The notes beneath the pieces were generated by a model, which was given only the letters and a program-made list of their open reading frames with translations, was not told where the DNA came from and did no database searches. A stretch of DNA of 64,000 nt from Micrococcales bacterium (GTDB lineage Bacteria; Actinomycetota; Actinomycetes; S36-B12; UBA10799), in the NCBI GenBank assembly GCA_016719135.1, contig JADKAV010000021.1, forward strand, positions 1 through 64,000, read 5' to 3'. Below, piece by piece: positions 33,201 through 43,289 of this stretch. Both the position numbers and the translations under genes were made by a program. Position 1 is the stretch's first letter. Each line of letters begins with the position of its first letter.

Positions 33201-34567
33201 GGGCTTGGGTACGCCCCCGGAGTTGCGCTCTCACGTCAGCGCTCACGGCGGGCTGACCGTCGAACATCGCGTGCTGGTCGTACTCGATGCGCGTTCCCGT
33301 CCGGATGGGCGTTGGCCGCAGGGGATGCGCGGGATGCTCGCACCTGCCCTTGAGCGGTGGGCGCAGAGTCTCCTGCCCGACCCGGCGTCGGTGCTGCTGC
33401 GGGTGGTGGATCGTCCTGAGGACGGTGTGCGCCAGATCCCCCTGGCCGACTTGGGGATGGCAGCTCTCGACGTCGTGGCATTGACCCATCCCGACCCGAC
33501 CGGGATCACCCCGGCGTTGCGCTGCCTTCTGCAGCACAGGTTCGGGCTGTCCGACGACGTCCGGGTCCTGACCGGCGAAGGGGGCGGCGTCACCTTCGAG
33601 GAAGTCCAGTTGATCTGTCGTGAGATCGCCGCGGTGCTTCAGAGATCGGTGGTCGGGACGAGCGCTGCCTTCCATCCGGCGACCGGTGACGAACCGGAGG
33701 GGGCGCCCCCTCCGGCGCTTGTCGCCCACGTCGATCTTCTGCGGGAGACGTTCGCCGATGCCCTGGCCGCCGATTTCCCCTCACGGTGGGAAGTGTTGGC
33801 CCGATACGGATGGGCGCCGGGACCGACCCGGAGGCCACCGGGCGCAACTGGCCGCCCGGCTGGCGAAACTGGACGCCAAGCGGTCGGCCGAAGGCGTCAG
33901 CGCCACGGATACGTTGACCGCTCTGTTCGCCAGCGCCCCGCACGTGGTGCCTGAAGTCACCTACTCCGCGAGCAGCGCCGGTGCTCTCGTGAGGTTCTCG
34001 GCCGGTCTTGCGAGCAGCGACGAGATCGACGATTGGTTGGACGCGGTGGCCCATGTGCGACCGGATGTCGCACGCCTGTCCGGGGCGCTGATGCTCTCGA
34101 ACCTCGCCGGGGTGCCGGCCAGCGCTGTGGCAGTGGGTCAGGACGTGGTGGTCCCCGGTGAGCGCTGGGCCGCGACCCACCTGCCGCCGCCCGGTGCGGC
34201 GGGCCGGGTGTCGGTGTGTGCTGCAACTGTGGATGGTTGGATCCCGCGGGAAGGCGATGAAGTCTGCGTATTGATCATCGATGCCTGGTCCGAGCAGATT
34301 CCCCGCACCGACGCAGTCACCGGCGTCGCATTCCACTACGACGCCCCGAGCAACCGCCCCCCGCAGTCATGGTTGCTCGCCACCGCTCCCGCGGACCAGC
34401 CGTGGTCGATGGGGTTGATCGCCGACATGGTTCTCGACACCGTCGACTGGGCGCGCAAACGTATGGTCGCGCCTGAAGACCTCGGCGACTGGGGACACGG
34501 CATCCCCACGTCGGTCGTGCCCGGGGTCGTGACCCCCTGGCCCGGCGAAGAGGAGTCCGAATCATGA
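30276..34567 (+). CDS. Very large uncharacterised protein, cluster gene 6 (frameshifted)
   Basis: About 1430 residues, the largest gene of the window. It starts at ATG 30276, overlapping the previous stop. A Pro/Gly-rich, collagen-like N-terminal linker (two 12-residue repeats with PGMPGDPRVPG) precedes DTPLLLLPVRLETKYR. This resembles the start of the same uncharacterised family that I see alongside gene 5 and gene 7 homologues. Later landmarks: QEHPELVDYIAAIPQGATID, LYQLLSLTEASMDEPRRR, and the end AVTGVAFHYDAPSNRPPQSW, LDTVDWARKRMV. Shifts near 30330, 30880, 31790, 32390, 33000 and 33830. No signal peptide and no recognisable catalytic motif. Confidence 0.62.
30352..30423 (+). repeat. Two 36-bp direct repeats encoding a collagen-like Pro/Gly linker
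   Basis: Unit 1 at 30352-30387 and unit 2 at 30388-30423 differ at only two bases. Each starts AACTCCGGGCATGCCGGGCG and encodes T-P-G-M-P-G-D-P-R-V-P-G near the N-terminus of cluster gene 6. Copy number of such in-frame units can vary between strains, changing linker length. Confidence 0.85.
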
Positions 34568-36272
34568 GATGGAGCCGGATCGAATCCATGGGCCGGGCCG
34601 CCGACTTCGCGGATGGGATCGCAGCACGCATCGCGGACCCTCTTTGGATGCTCGGCAGGCAGTGGCAACTCGGTGAACTCACCGGTGACGACGCCACTCA
34701 GCCCGCCGCCGTCAGGGTTCGTGTCCGGCACGCGCCGCTGGTGGGCTATCAAGCCGGCGATGACCGCCCTCGGCGGCTTGGGCCAGAACAACCCCTCGAA
34801 CGACTCGTCGAGGCAGGTCCGCCACCGCCCATGGGTCCTGGGGCTGTCCACGACACGGTTCGAGCCGGTGAACGCCTGCGCCGCCGCCTCGATCGTCTGG
34901 GGCTGTCCCAGGCGGTGGCGGCGTTGCGTACGGCATTTCCAGTCGACCCACATGGCCAGGGAGCGGTCCGGCTGGGTGCCACCGAACAGGCACGTCTGGA
35001 CATGCTGATCCGGCGCGGCATGGACGGCCGCGCGGTGGCAGCGGCCACCGGCAGCACCCTCCAGCAAGCGCTTTCCGAGTTGCCCGCAGCGGAGCGGCCA
35101 GCGCTATGGATGTCATCCGCACATGGTCCAAAGGTGAAGACGTCGAGTCCTCGGCGGCGTGGATCCCCGAACGCTTCGAGCATCGGTTCTCCGTGTTCGC
35201 GCAGGACCGCGATGAGTTGATCGCGCTGCGGGCGCAAGCGCACCAGGGTGGGATGCTCGACTGGCACAGCTTCGACGTCGACCCGGATGCCGCCCTGTCC
35301 TCGACCCCGACTGGGAGTGATCGCGGGTCGTCCACGGAGGTGACCGCCATCGCGGCACCCGTACGCTTTGCAGGGATGCCCGCCTCCCGGTGGTGGGAGT
35401 TCGAGGACGGTGAGGTGAACCTCGGCGATCTCGACGCGGGGCCGGCGGATCTGGCCAGGTTGGCCGTGGCCGAGTTCGCGACGGTCTACAACGATGATTG
35501 GTTCGTCGTGCCGGTACGGGTTCAGCGGTCATCACTGGTCCGGGTTGAAGAACTCACGATCATTGACACCTTCGGCGAGAAACACACGATCCGGCCCGCC
35601 TCGTTGATCGATTCCCGACGCGACGCTGAGTCGTCCGATGAGACCCGAGCGTGGCGCTTCTTCGAACTCGACGGCGACCCGCACCATGCGCAGAAGCGGG
35701 CCCCCTGGCTGCTCGTGCCGCCCTCCTTGGCCAGTACTTTGCATGGCCCGCAGCTCGAACGCGTTGCCTTGGCTCGCGACGAGGATGCCAATCTGGCGTG
35801 GGCGATCGAGCGGATCGTCGAAGGCCCCCTCGGCCGGCCCATCGACCGCGCCAGCACCTGGGCGGGTAACGATCGGGCACCGTCGTCGCAGCACAGAGCA
35901 GATGCGACGTGGTGGTACGAACTCGAAACGCCGCCCCCGCCATGGTGGATCCCCCTGGTCCCCGAGCGCCAGGATCCGACCACCGAGCAGGTCCGGCTGC
36001 GCCGTGCCCGGATGGCCACCTGGGACGGACAGGATCCGCGCGACATCGGCCCCAAGGGAACACTGCTGGAGCCGGGCGGGCCATTCTTCGTGTACGAGGA
36101 AGAAGTGCCGCGAAGCGGTGCCACGGTGTCCCGGTCGTGGCAGTGGGCACGGTGGCAGGATGGGTCCGCGCACCTGTGGCTGCAGCGGAGCAAGCAGAAC
36201 GGCCACGGCGAACGATCCGCCGGACTGCGTTGGGACGTGCTCCACGACAGCCCACCTGGCGACGGGTCGTGA
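34564..36272 (+). CDS. Uncharacterised protein, cluster gene 7 (frameshifted)
   Basis: About 568 residues from ATG 34564, overlapping the previous stop by 4 bases. One frameshift near 35105 joins the two halves. Hallmarks of a widely distributed uncharacterised family: ADPLWMLGRQWQLGELTGDD near the N-terminus, SRWWEFEDGEVNLGDLDAGP, FATVYNDDWFVVPVRV, LVPPSLASTLHGPQLERVAL and RSWQWARWQDGSAHLWLQR. The product is soluble, rich in Trp and Arg, without a signal peptide. It is the last gene of the 20-36 kb unit; a hairpin follows 60 bases downstream. Confidence 0.68.
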
Positions 36273-36332
36273 TGGCCGCCGGCAGGTGGGTACCCGGCAA
36301 TTGATGGCTGTTCCTCGGCGCCCAGGCCAGAC

Positions 36333-36356
36333 CTTTGGTGTAGATCGGCACCAAAG
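36333..36356 (+). terminator. Hairpin after the 20-36 kb gene cluster
   Basis: CTTTGGTG (36333-36340), loop TAGATCGG and CACCAAAG (36349-36356) form a perfect 8-bp stem. GGCGCC also occurs on both sides (36318-36323 and 36358-36363), which could extend the structure through a small internal loop. It lies 60 bases after the last cluster gene and 38 bases before the next start. There is no T-tract, so it could equally be an operator of the downstream gene. Confidence 0.45.
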
Positions 36357-36394
36357 CGGCGCCAACCGCATCCGGCCCGATTAAGGTGGCGGCC

Positions 36395-37538
36395 ATGCGC
36401 ACAGTCCTCATCGCCGCCACCGCAGGAGCACTCGTCCTGACCGGGGTGGGAGCAGCTCAAGCAGACAGCACAGCTTCCGGAGAGGTGGCATCCGGTGGCG
36501 CCAAAAACGTGACGGTCATGACCCGCAATCTGTTCCTGGGTGCCGACCTCGGTCCGGCGTTGGGCGCCACCGGCGGTGGGGAGTTCGTCACCGCGGCCGG
36601 TGCGATCTTCCGCCAGCTCGAGGCCACCAACTTCCCGCAGCGGGCCAAGGGCCTGGCCGACGAGATCCAAACGCGCAAACCCGGACCTGGTCGGCCTGCA
36701 GGAGGTCGTCGCTGTGGCGCAAGGGCCCGGTGAACCTGAACGCGGTGTTCAACCAGGAGCCTTCCGCCAAAGGTCTACCAGGACTTCCTGAAGATCCTGA
36801 TGAAGCGGATCAACAAAGGGCAAGGTCAAGTACGAGGTCGTCAAAGTGCAGGACGAGTTCGACTTCGAGGCCCCGCGGACACCGACAACAACCCGAAGAC
36901 CGGGACGAACGGTGCCGAGGCGAACTAACGGCTCACCATGCGTGACGCCATCCCTCAAACGCGCCGACAAGGGGATTGCGACCAAGGACCTGCAAGGGGC
37001 GCAGTACACGAAGAAGAACAGCTTCAGCGTGAAGGTCGCCGGGTTCGTCACGGTGACGTCGCTGCGGGGGTGGCTGTCGACCCGCGCGAAAATGCGCGGC
37101 GGCAAGTGGTTCACGTTCGCGAACACCCACCTGGAAGCTTTCGACGACCGCACCCAGGTGCCCAGCATCCGCGCGAAGCAGGCCAAGGAGTTCGCCAAAG
37201 CGATGGCCAAGGTCAAGGGCCCGCTGATCGCGGTCGGCGATTTCAACTCCGACTTCCCGGGCCTGGGTGCCCGGCGACGAGCAGGCGTTCGAGTATTGCG
37301 CAAGGCAGGGCTTCAGGACATCGGCACGACCACGCCGATGAGCTGCTGCATCGCGACCTCCGACGACATGCAGAACGGCGGCTCGATCGACGAGTTCGAC
37401 CACCGCGTCGACCAGATCTTCACCACCACCCCGAAGAGGGTCAAGAAGATCAAGACCTGGGTAGTGGGCCGGGAGCAGTCCTACGGGTTCTGGCACTCAG
37501 ATCACGCCGGGGTCGTGGGCAAGTACCTGCTCAAGTAG
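36395..37538 (+). CDS. Secreted endonuclease/exonuclease/phosphatase-fold protein (frameshifted)
   Basis: Predicted exported metal-dependent phosphoesterase or nuclease of the EEP superfamily. ATG 36395 begins a Sec signal peptide (MRTVLIAATAGALVLTGVGA, with cleavage after AQA). The EEP core follows: VTVMTRNLFLGADL, RKPDLVGLQEV with the metal-binding Glu, FANTHLEAFDD, LIAVGDFNSDFPG, and the C-terminal HRVDQIF plus WHSDHAGVVGKY with the general-base His. About six indels between 36680 and 37290 must be joined. Whether the target is DNA or another phosphoester cannot be told. Confidence 0.82.
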
Positions 37539-39225
37539 TCACTGCAGGGTCCGCAGCCAGGCGCTGGTCTCCTGCCGCTTCTCGCGGACCCACTCGATGC
37601 GTGCGCCCGCGACGATCAGTGCCGCGCCTGCCAGTGCCAACGCCATCCAGCGCGGCAGCGTGTCCAGGGTGGCCCAGAGCTGGGCGGTCGCAGCGATCGA
37701 GACAGCCAGCGTCGCTGGAACGACCAGTCCCAGCAGGTGACCACGCACTCCCAGGAGCAGGCACACGACTCCGGCGAGCATCACGATCAGGAAGCGTGCC
37801 AGTGACGCCGTCGACCAGGGTTCGTCCCAGATCACCAGCGCGCTGGGCAGTAGGGCGGCGCTCAGCGCGGGAGCGTACAGGATCAGGGAGCGGCGCTCGC
37901 CGGACCGGAACTGGACGAGGCCCGCCAGCAGCAGCAGTCCCGCCAGGACCAGGGCCGGGACCTCGAAGAAGGGAACCTCGGTCACCTGCAGCAGGAACGC
38001 CGTCTGCACGAACAGCGCTGCGAACCACGCGAGGACGGCTGCTCCCTTGCGCAACGAGAACGCGAACAGGCCGACACCCGCGACGCCGAAGAACCATTGC
38101 GGATCCGGTGGAGCCGTTCCGATGAGCCAGGTACTCCACAGCGCACCGACGGTCACCGCGGCCAGGGCGATGCCCCAGCGTGCGAGCAGGAACAGCAGCG
38201 TGGTGCCAGCAACCGCCACGACCACCGTCAGTGCGATGGAGGTCGGCACCAGCAGCGAGAGCAGGCCCAGCCAGAAGCCGAACAGCGGCCAGCCGATCCA
38301 GATCGAGACGCGGTGTCCCAGGACATCCTGCAGCAACAGCAGAGCCAGCAGGGCCACCGCAACCACGACCACAGCGCCGGTGGGCGGGTCGTAGCCGAGC
38401 AGGGACAGCGTCAGGCCCGAGGCGAGCACCAGACTCAGCCCTTGCGGTCACCCGCACGGGCAGCCGGTCGGTTCTCAACGGGAACGCCACCAGGACCGCC
38501 GTCAGCGCCACGTACGCGATGCCGGACAGCGTGGTGGTGAGCTCGGATGCCAGTGGGCCAGTGACCATTCCCATTGCGCTGGCCAGCAGCACCAGCGAGC
38601 TCAGCCAGCCGAGCCACAACCACGATGTGACACCGAAGCGGTGACCCGCCAGGAGGCCGAACGCGACCGCCACCGAGCAGACAACCAAGGAGTAGGGCGA
38701 GTCGATATCCACCCAATCCTCGGGCAAGGCGCCCAACCCGGGTCCAGCGGCCGCCACAATGAGGCCCAGTGCGAACGCGACCACGGCCAGTGCTTCGGTG
38801 GTCCGGGGGACACGTGTGCGCAGCCGGATGGCGGCGAATCCGCTGAGCAGCGCCGAACCGGCCAGGATCGCCAGTTGTCCGAACGGCCCGAACAGTTCCC
38901 ACGCGACCGCCACGAACACCAGGCCAGCGAGAATCAGCAGCGCCGCACCGAGAGTGACCAGAAGTGTCTGTGCCGAGCCCTTGCGCGGGGGTGTGACCGG
39001 CGGGTGTGGCCCCCCGGCCGGCCAGATGCCGTAGGCCTGTGCGGTGGCCGGGTCCGGCGGTGGTGCTTGTTCGGCGATCCGATCAGCGAGCCACTGCCGG
39101 CGCTGGGTGAGGTATTCGTACTCGCGCAGGTACCCCGCGTACCCGCGGAACCCGCAGGTGCAGGTGAGCATTCCGTCGGCGTCCGGGACCGACAGGGCGT
39201 GGCCGCACTGTGGGCATTGGCTCAC
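37539..39225 (-). CDS. SCO7613-like polytopic membrane protein with N-terminal zinc ribbon
   Basis: About 562 residues from ATG 39225. The N-terminus carries a zinc-ribbon-like CPQCG...CTCG pair. A linker of about 80 residues follows, then roughly 14 or more hydrophobic helices (for example TLLVTLGAALLILAGLVFVA and VVVVAVALLALLLLQDVLG). This matches the actinobacterial 'SCO7613 C-terminal domain' membrane proteins, which have no known function. One frameshift lies near 38440. It converges with the EEP gene with no gap. Confidence 0.72.
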
Positions 39226-39366
39226 ATGTCAACCGTACGCCGTGCGGCTTACCCAGCGGTGGACCACCCGAAGTGGGCAACCACCGTTGGCGGATGCCAG
39301 GTTCACGAGGTGCAATCTGGACAAATCACGCATAACGCCGCTGAAAACCTCCCAAAGATGGCAGAT

Positions 39367-39870
39367 TCAGGAAACCGAGGTCGTGTGGTGCCCACTTGTG
39401 GAGGCCGTGTCCAGCTCGAACTGAAGCAACCACTGCTTCGCGTCGAGTCCGCCGGCGAATCCGGTGAGCGCGCCGGAGGCGCCCACCACGCGGTGGCAGG
39501 GCACGATGATCGAGATGGGGTTACGCCCGTTGGCCGCCCCGACCGCCCGGGCCTTGGCCGGGTCGCCCAGTCGGGCCGCCTGTTGTGCGTAGGTCATGGT
39601 TTGTGCGTAGGGGATGGTTAGCAGCACGTCCCAGGCGGCCCGCTGGAACTCGGTCCCTTGTGGATCCAGCCGCACATCGAACGTGGTGCGACGCCCCGCG
39701 AAGTACTCGTCGAGTTCGGCAGCCGCCTGAGCAAGGACCGGATGGTCGGGCTGGAACTCGCCGACTTCGGTGGATCGAGCGTCGTCGGGCCACCAGACGG
39801 CCTGCAACCCCTCGTCGTCGGCGACGAGGGTCAGGATGCCGACCGGGCTGGGGTACTCGCAGTAGGGCAT
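39367..39870 (-). CDS. ogt: Methylated-DNA--protein-cysteine methyltransferase
   Basis: Suicide repair protein that transfers the methyl group of O6-methylguanine to its own cysteine. 167 residues from ATG 39870 (MPYCEYPSPVG). The active site is NPISIIVPCHRVVGASGAL, with Cys in PCHRV, preceded by the DNA-binding helix (RLGDPAKARAVGAANGRNP). It starts one base after the upstream ada-alkA stop, forming a two-gene alkylation-repair operon. The frame is intact. Confidence 0.95.
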   Translation of the reverse strand: MPYCEYPSPVGILTLVADDEGLQAVWWPDDARSTEVGEFQPDHPVLAQAAAELDEYFAGRRTTFDVRLDPQGTEFQRAAWDVLLTIPYAQTMTYAQQAARLGDPAKARAVGAANGRNPISIIVPCHRVVGASGALTGFAGGLDAKQWLLQFELDTASTSGHHTTSVS

Positions 39871-39871
39871 G

Positions 39872-41234
39872 TCAGTTCTCCAGGTTCCATAGGTAGTGCA
39901 TGGCGTAGGAACGCCAGGGTTTCCATCGCAGGTCGTCGGCATCAAGACCGCGGGCCCGGGCCGCTTTCGCGATTCCCAGATCCGAGGGCAGGCTCACGTC
40001 CGGGTCGCCGAGCGCGCGCATCCGGATGTACTTGGCGGTCCAGGGTCCGATGCCGGGCACCTCCAGGAGGCTGCGTTCGGCCTCGTCCCAGTCCGAACCG
40101 GGGTCCAGCACCACTGTGCCGTCGGCGAGTCTGGCCGCCAGCTCGATGACCGTCGCTGCCCGGCGCCGCGGCATCGCGAAGACCGCCGGATCCATCTGCG
40201 CGATCTGCACGGAGGTCGGGAAGTGCGGTCCCCCCGCGGCCAGTCTCCCGGCGGCTGTGCACGCCGCTGCGACGCTCACCTGTTGGCCGAGAACCGCCCG
40301 GATCGCGGTTTCCGCGGGATCGAAGGCGGCCGGGCTGCGCAGTCTGGGAATGCGGATCGACCGGCAGAGTCGCCCGCAGGGTGTCCGCGACAGCGACCGG
40401 GTCCGCATCCAGGTCGAGCATCCGGCGCAGGCGGCTGACGGCGGGCGCGAGATCGCGCAGGTCGGACAGTTCCAGATCTACCCGGCAGTGATCGTCGTGG
40501 GCGGTGATGCCGGCCCGACCGTCGGCGTGCGGGAGGCGCAGATTCCGGCTGAACGTGGTCCCGTCCCAGGTCTCCACGCCGGGGATCGCACGCCGTCCCA
40601 GGAAACCCAGCAACACATCGCCGGCGAACGGGGTGCGCGTGGCAAGCCGGCAGGCTGATCCGCTCGCCACCCGCCTGCGAGGAACGCAGCGCGCTGGGTG
40701 TCACGGCGTACACCTCGCGGATCGTGTCGTTGAACTGCCGGACGCTGCCGAACCCCGCGGCGAATGCGATGTCGGTGGCGTTCAACGATGTGCTTTCTAG
40801 CAGCGTCCGGCGGTGAGGGCGCGGTGCGCGCGTGCGATGGCCAAAGGTCCGGCGCCGAGTTCCTCGGTGAGCAGCCGCGTGACGTGCCGTTGGGTGTAGC
40901 CGAGTGCGCCGGCCAGCCCGGCCACTCCGTCACGATCGATCACCCCGTCGCGGATCAGTCGCATCGCGCGCGCCACGAGGTCGGAGCGTACGTCCCATTC
41001 CGGGGAGCCGGGGGATGCGTCCGGCCGGCACCGCTTGCAGCCGCGGAAGCCCGCGGTCTGTGCAGCCGCTGCCGTGCGGTAGAAGTCGACGTTGCCGGGC
41101 TTCGGCGTGATCGCCGGACAGCTGGGGCGGCAGTAGATCCCAGTTGTGTGCACAGCGGTGTAGAACCAGCCGTCGAAGCGGGTGTCCCGGCTGGTCACCG
41201 CGCGGTAGCAGGCCTCGCGGTCCAGTCCGTCCAT
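39872..41234 (-). CDS. Ada-AlkA fusion: methylphosphotriester sensor / DNA-3-methyladenine glycosylase (frameshifted)
   Basis: Fusion protein from ATG 41234. The Ada N-terminal zinc domain has its four cysteines in GIYCRPSCPA and FRGCKRCRPD. An AraC-type HTH region follows (VAGLAGALGYTQRHVTRLL, then ATDIAFAAGFGSVRQFNDTI). The AlkA glycosylase domain ends with the helix-hairpin-helix/GPD motif LEVPGIGPWTAKYIRMRALG and catalytic Asp in DPDVSLPSD. Frameshifts near 40800, 40650 and 40340. It probably senses methylation damage, activates its own operon (with ogt) and excises alkylated bases. Confidence 0.9.
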
Positions 41235-41283
41235 GGCTCGATTCTCGCCGCCGCTGCACGCGATGGCTAGCGGTTTTCGGACA

Positions 41284-41646
41284 TCACGCTAGGTGTGTCC
41301 CTTGGTGGTACCGCAGCAGCCAGCGGGAGTGTTCGCGCACCCACACCGACGATCGTCGGGTGTCCCCGAAGTCGTAGGTGACAAGCGCGATGCCGTAGGC
41401 CAGTTCGGCCGCGCAGGCATTACTCATCTCCCCCGAAATCGCTGGATCCGCGACCAGAGCCTCGATCATCTCGGCGCGGGTCCAATGGCGGCCCGAGGCG
41501 CCCACTTCGGTGAAGTCCGGATGTAGCAGGCCGTCAAGCGCAACCGGATCGGCCCGCACGGCGGGATCGAGCAGGTGGCGCTCACGGCCCAGGGCGGGGT
41601 GTGTCACGGGCGGGACCCACGCCGACGCGTCACTGGTCGACGACAC
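41284..41646 (-). CDS. NTF2-like (DUF4440-type) small protein
   Basis: Up to 120 residues; ATG 41646 or GTG 41607 are possible starts. The shorter one avoids overlap with the upstream cupredoxin gene. The sequence fits an NTF2-like cone fold: DPVALDGLLHPDFTEVGASG, then TYDFGDTRRSSVWVREHSRW and LLRYHQGT. Such proteins are small ligand-binding or enzyme-like domains; no specific function can be given. It follows the efeU-cupredoxin pair on the same strand. Confidence 0.65.
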   Translation of the reverse strand: MSSTSDASAWVPPVTHPALGRERHLLDPAVRADPVALDGLLHPDFTEVGASGRHWTRAEMIEALVADPAISGEMSNACAAELAYGIALVTYDFGDTRRSSVWVREHSRWLLRYHQGTHLA

Positions 41647-42012
41647 TGAAGTCGCCGCGGATGCCGTCGCCGGTCATGCCCGGCTTGCACGAGGTGATGT
41701 AGTCGCCCGCTTCAACGTCCACCACCAGGTCACGCGCGACCCCGGGGCCGATGTTCTCGACCTCGGCGACGACCTCGTCATTGTCACGCAGGAGGTAGAA
41801 CTCGGTGGCCTGACCGCCGGTGTTCTGCACGGAGAACACGACCGTGCCGGCAGGGGCCTGCGTCGGCATGACCTCACACGCGGAGTCGCCTTGCTGGTCA
41901 CGGCCACCGGGGTCGCATCCTCAGTGCTGTCGGGATTGCTGGTGCATCCTGCGAGAACCAGGACCGCGGCCCTGCGACGAACAGATGCTTCACGCGCTGC
42001 GTACTCCTTCAC
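41630..42012 (-). CDS. Cupredoxin-only EfeO-like lipoprotein (frameshifted)
   Basis: Starts at GTG 42012, overlapping the efeU stop (GTGA). A lipobox (VLVLAGC) marks it as a lipoprotein; a Ser/Thr/Asp-rich linker and one frameshift near 41885 lead into the EfeO-type cupredoxin domain. There the metal-ligand candidates are in YITSCKPGMTGDGIRGDF, close to the E. coli EfeO Cys/Met pattern. The gene stops right after this domain, so the C-terminal M75 domain of full EfeO is absent. It probably passes iron or oxidises Fe(II) for the adjacent permease. Confidence 0.75.
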
Positions 42013-42838
42013 GGGGTTGTCCTGGCAGGTTTGGGTGTGCGCATCTTCAGGATGAACAGGGTCATGACGATGCTGACGTAGGCGAGCCATCCGGATGGCG
42101 CTCAGCACCGAAATGGCCGGTGTGAAGTTGATCGTGCCCTTGAGTAGGGTCGCGTACCAGGTGCCCGGAGCGATCAATCGCTGGACGTCGAACGCGAGAG
42201 TGTTCAGCCCGGGCAGGACACCCGCCTCTTGCAGGTCGTGGATCCCGTGACGGCGGGGACACCGGCGGCCACGATGATCAGTGCGGCTCCGGTCCACGTG
42301 AAGAACGTGCCCAGGTTCAGCCGCAGCGCACCGCTGTAGATCAGGGTAGCCCAGCGCCACCGCGGTCGCGATGCCGAGCAGGGCACCCAACAACGGGGGT
42401 GGTGCCGGAACCCGTGGACCGTACCGCCGCCCACAGGAACAGGGCGGTCTCGATGCCTTCGCGGGCCACGGCCAGAAACGCCACGACCACCAGCGCTCCC
42501 ACCCCAGCCTCGGCGGCTTTGTCCATCTTCGAGTGCAACTCACCCTTCAGGTGCCGGGCGTTGGTGGCCATCCAGAAGATCATCCACGTGACCAGCCCGA
42601 CAGCGAGGATCGACAGGGTGCCGCCGATGATCTCCTGCGCTTCGAACGTCAGGCCGCGGGTGCCGAACGTGAGCACCGCGCCTACCGCCAGTGACAGCGC
42701 CACCGCCAGCCCGACACCGGTCCAGACGTGGCGACTCAGGTGGGTGCGTTCGGTCTTCACCAAGTACGCGAGCAGGATGCTCACGATCAACGCCGCCTCG
42801 AGGCCCTCGCGCAATCCGACGAGGTAATTGCCGATCAC
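42009..42838 (-). CDS. efeU: Ferrous iron permease EfeU / FTR1 family (frameshifted)
   Basis: Seven-helix iron permease. ATG 42838 starts MIGNYLVGLREGLEAALIVS with the first REGLE iron-binding motif; the second REGxE is in FLAVAREGIETALFLW (about 42440-42490). Frameshifts near 42400, 42250 and 42090; the end reads FILKMRTPKPARTTP. Its start is 13 bases downstream of an IdeR/DtxR-type box. It is followed by a cupredoxin lipoprotein and no efeB (peroxidase) gene, so this is a reduced Efe system. Confidence 0.9.
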
Positions 42839-42851
42839 CGATCCTCCAAAG

Positions 42852-42870
42852 TTAGGTAAGCCTTACCAAC
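42852..42870 (-). promoter_or_regulatory. IdeR/DtxR-type iron box overlapping the efeU -10 element
   Basis: TTAGGTAAGCCTTACCAAC is close to the 19-bp consensus TTAGGTTAGGCTAACCTAA and is dyad-symmetric (GTAAG/CTTAC core). A TATAGT hexamer on the minus strand (42869-42874) is a good -10 box at its edge, giving a leader of roughly 25 bases. Iron-loaded regulator bound here would block efeU transcription. Confidence 0.8.
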
Positions 42871-42991
42871 TATAGGGGCGTGGGCCGGCGTTGCGATAGT
42901 CCCCCGTAACCGGGAGTTCGCCGTAGTCGGGCCGACTTCCACGCAGTTCGTCGCTTGGACTGCTGCGCCGCTCCCTACTTCCGCCCTGGCG

Positions 42992-43108
42992 CAGGCGTTG
43001 GAGTTATGTACGTACGTTGGACAAGCGCACGTCCGTTGGAGTTGCGCGCTCCGTGGATCTCCAACGCATGTACCGATCTCCAACGTGCGTACCCAACTCT
43101 CACGCCTG
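42992..43108 (+). repeat. Long-palindrome element, copy A
   Basis: 117 bp. Three nested stems: outer CAGGCGTTGGAGTT with AACTCTCACGCCTG, middle ACGTTGGA (43014-43021) with TCCAACGT (43079-43086), inner CGTTGGAG (43034-43041) with CTCCAACG (43059-43066). It lies in the gap between the divergent efeU and ABC-exporter genes. The surrounding gap 42839-43289 holds only the iron box and copies A and B. Confidence 0.9.
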
Positions 43109-43131
43109 TGGGTCAGCCGCCCGCCCTGGCG

Positions 43132-43250
43132 CAGGCGTGGGAGTTATGTACGTACGTTGGACAAGCGCACGTCCGTTGGAGTTGCACGCTCCGTGGATCT
43201 CCAACGTATATACCGATCTCCAACGTGCGTACCCGCAACTCTCACGCCTG
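43132..43250 (+). repeat. Long-palindrome element, copy B
   Basis: 119 bp, same orientation as copy A and offset from it by 140 bp. It differs from A at a handful of positions; the stems ACGTTGGA/TCCAACGT and CGTTGGAG/CTCCAACG are unchanged. The 11 bases CCGCCCTGGCG precede both A and B, so the duplicated unit includes about 10 flanking bases. Confidence 0.9.
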
Positions 43251-43289
43251 CGCGTCGGACCCCGAGAGCCCTGGACGTAGGCTGAAACC

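Noticed and set aside
20195..36272. Prophage or standard contractile injection system
   Set aside because: No capsid, terminase, portal, sheath, tube or baseplate protein is recognisable and there is no integrase or att site; kept only as one hypothesis for the unknown cluster.
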